From positions 1-6,437 of the forward strand of contig JAHEMX010000222.1 of assembly GCA_024643445.1 (NCBI GenBank): DNA of 6,437 nucleotides, in the 5' to 3' direction. The notes below the pieces were generated by a model. The model saw nothing but the letters and a program-made list of their open reading frames with translations. It did not search any database and was not told the origin of the DNA. Origin of the DNA: Desulfobulbaceae bacterium (lineage in GTDB: Bacteria; Desulfobacterota; Desulfobulbia; Desulfobulbales; Desulfocapsaceae). Shown in pieces: positions 5,205 through 6,437 of the stretch. The position numbers and the translations under genes are program-made. Positions within the stretch are counted from its first letter, which is position 1. Each line of letters opens with the position of its first letter.

Positions 5205-6407
5205 ATGAACAGTGATCTTAAAAATCCAAGCGCCAAAGGGTTTTGGTGGAAACGTTTTTTTTACTCGGTCACAGGTGCCACCAATGACTATGAGCTAGGC
5301 CCCAACTGGTTCGCCTCGGTGATGGGAACAGGTATTATTGCCAATGCAGCCGCCTCTTTACCTGTATTTTCAGACAAGCTTCACCGTTTTGCCCTCATTG
5401 TCTGGTGCCTTGCTTCTATTATGCTGGTCGGTCTGTTTCTTGCCACGTGCGCTATCTTAATCCAGAGACAAAATGTCTGGAAAAAACATTTCAGAGACCC
5501 CATGATGGCGCAATTTTATGGGGCACCCCCTATGGCCATGCTCACCGTTGCAGGAGGGGCCCTTTTGCTTGGGGAGACTCTTATCGGACGGGAGGCTGCC
5601 TATACAATTACCTGGGCTCTCTGGTTTATAGGCACCATAACGGGCCTTGGCTCCGCTATCATTATTCCCTATCGCTTGTTTACTAGATTTGAGGTGCGAC
5701 AAGACTCTGCCTTTGGGGGATGGCTCATGCCAGTAGTCCCGCCCATGGTATCGGCGGCAATCGGTGCCATGCTCGTTCCCCACACCCCTGTCGGGGTACA
5801 AAGGGAGACCATGTTTTACCTTTGTTTTTCCATGTTTGGTTTAAGTCTTGTGGCTGCCATGATTATTATATCAATGATCTGGAGTCGGTTGGCACATCAT
5901 GGCACATCCGGTACATCTCGAGTGCCCACCCTATGGATTGTCTTGGGCCCCTTAGGGCAATCCATGACCGCTGCAGGAATACTTGGTACTGTTGCAAAGG
6001 GCGCAGTCCCTTCTCAAATTGCTCAAGGATTTGAATTGTTTGCAGTGCTGTACGGTGTGCCTGTTTTTGGTTTTATCCTGCTCTGGACCTGTATAGCAGC
6101 ACTTTTGACCCTTCGGGCCCGACGCAGGCAAATGAGATTTGCCCTGACCTATTGGGCATTTACTTTCCCCGTGGGTACTTGTGTGACCGGTATAGCGCAA
6201 CTGGCTCATCATACCGGCCTTCCCCTGTTTAATTGGGCCAGTATTTTATACTACGTAGGCTTGCTGGCAGCATGGGCAGTAGCCGCATTCGGTACCACTA
6301 AGGGGATGATAACAGGACATTTATTTCGGCCACCGTCGGCGTCAGCACCACCGATCATCTCAAGTAAAGAACCTGACGAGCCAGGCGCAAAAGAAAATGA
6401 TACATAA
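5205..6407 (+). CDS. TDT-family (TehA/SLAC1/SSU1-like) membrane transporter
   Basis: This 400-residue inner-membrane protein has about ten hydrophobic segments, roughly at residues 35-55, 62-85, 106-125, 131-158, 170-192, 202-226, 240-262, 275-303, 311-334 and 342-365. LGPNWFASVMGTGIIANAAA in the first segment is the family hallmark (PF03595; TehA, plant SLAC1, yeast malate permease and sulfite pump SSU1). PTLWIVLGPLGQSMTAAGIL and YWAFTFPVGTCVTGIAQLAH are also characteristic; a phenylalanine in the ninth segment gates the anion channel in characterised homologues, and the FTFP stretch (319-322) is the likely equivalent. Substrate is an anion (sulfite, dicarboxylate, chloride or tellurite-linked), not resolvable here. 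ATG 5205 is taken as start; GGAG lies only two bases upstream, unusually close. The C-terminal tail after 372 is polar and probably disordered. It follows the oxidase in the same direction, but the 298-base gap makes a shared transcript uncertain. Confidence 0.88.
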   Translation: MNSDLKNPSAKGFWWKRFFYSVTGATNDYELGPNWFASVMGTGIIANAAASLPVFSDKLHRFALIVWCLASIMLVGLFLATCAILIQRQNVWKKHFRDPMMAQFYGAPPMAMLTVAGGALLLGETLIGREAAYTITWALWFIGTITGLGSAIIIPYRLFTRFEVRQDSAFGGWLMPVVPPMVSAAIGAMLVPHTPVGVQRETMFYLCFSMFGLSLVAAMIIISMIWSRLAHHGTSGTSRVPTLWIVLGPLGQSMTAAGILGTVAKGAVPSQIAQGFELFAVLYGVPVFGFILLWTCIAALLTLRARRRQMRFALTYWAFTFPVGTCVTGIAQLAHHTGLPLFNWASILYYVGLLAAWAVAAFGTTKGMITGHLFRPPSASAPPIISSKEPDEPGAKENDT

Positions 6408-6437
6408 TTGCTTCTTTAATGCATCGATTGAGATTTA

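Overview
The window looks like bacterial chromosome from a Gram-negative-type organism: it encodes a lipobox lipoprotein, a Sec-exported multicopper oxidase and integron-type recombination sites. The DUF2284 gene together with an integrase-less cassette cluster would fit an uncultivated anaerobe-rich lineage such as Desulfobacterota or Nitrospirota, but that placement is a low-confidence inference from gene content.

Left half (1 to about 3250): every supportable gene is on the minus strand. From right to left these are an intact DUF2284 Cys-rich protein, a 5'-truncated ORF remnant, a GNAT acetyltransferase, a SpoIIAA-like (STAS-fold) protein, a frameshifted polytopic membrane protein, a frameshifted lipoprotein with a carboxypeptidase-regulatory-like domain, and the start of a small Cys-rich protein cut by the window edge. 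Between 119 and 2456 there are integron attC-type structures. The best is a 60-nt site at 2397-2456 with a canonical RYYYAAC core, a near-canonical GTTRRRY core, a stem and bulged bases. A second, partial site at about 1373-1429 carries the stop codon of the SpoIIAA-like gene inside its first core. I read this stretch as a partly decayed gene-cassette cluster without a visible integrase (CALIN-like).

Right half (about 3400 to 6407): two intact plus-strand genes, a secreted multicopper oxidase with all copper ligands and a TehA/SLAC1-type (TDT family) membrane transporter. The oxidase is preceded by a sigma70-like promoter with a perfect 14-bp palindrome overlapping the -35 and filling part of the spacer, which looks like an operator. 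Between the two genes lies a minus-strand remnant of an unrecognised gene. A periplasmic oxidase followed by an anion transporter suggests a role in metal or oxyanion stress, but the substrates cannot be read from sequence.

One recurring oddity is that five reading-frame breaks, in three genes or remnants, are all of the single-base-deletion type and all sit at a run of two to six identical bases. Either these genes are decaying or the sequence carries homopolymer errors. The intact genes have longer runs without breaks, which argues against uniform error.
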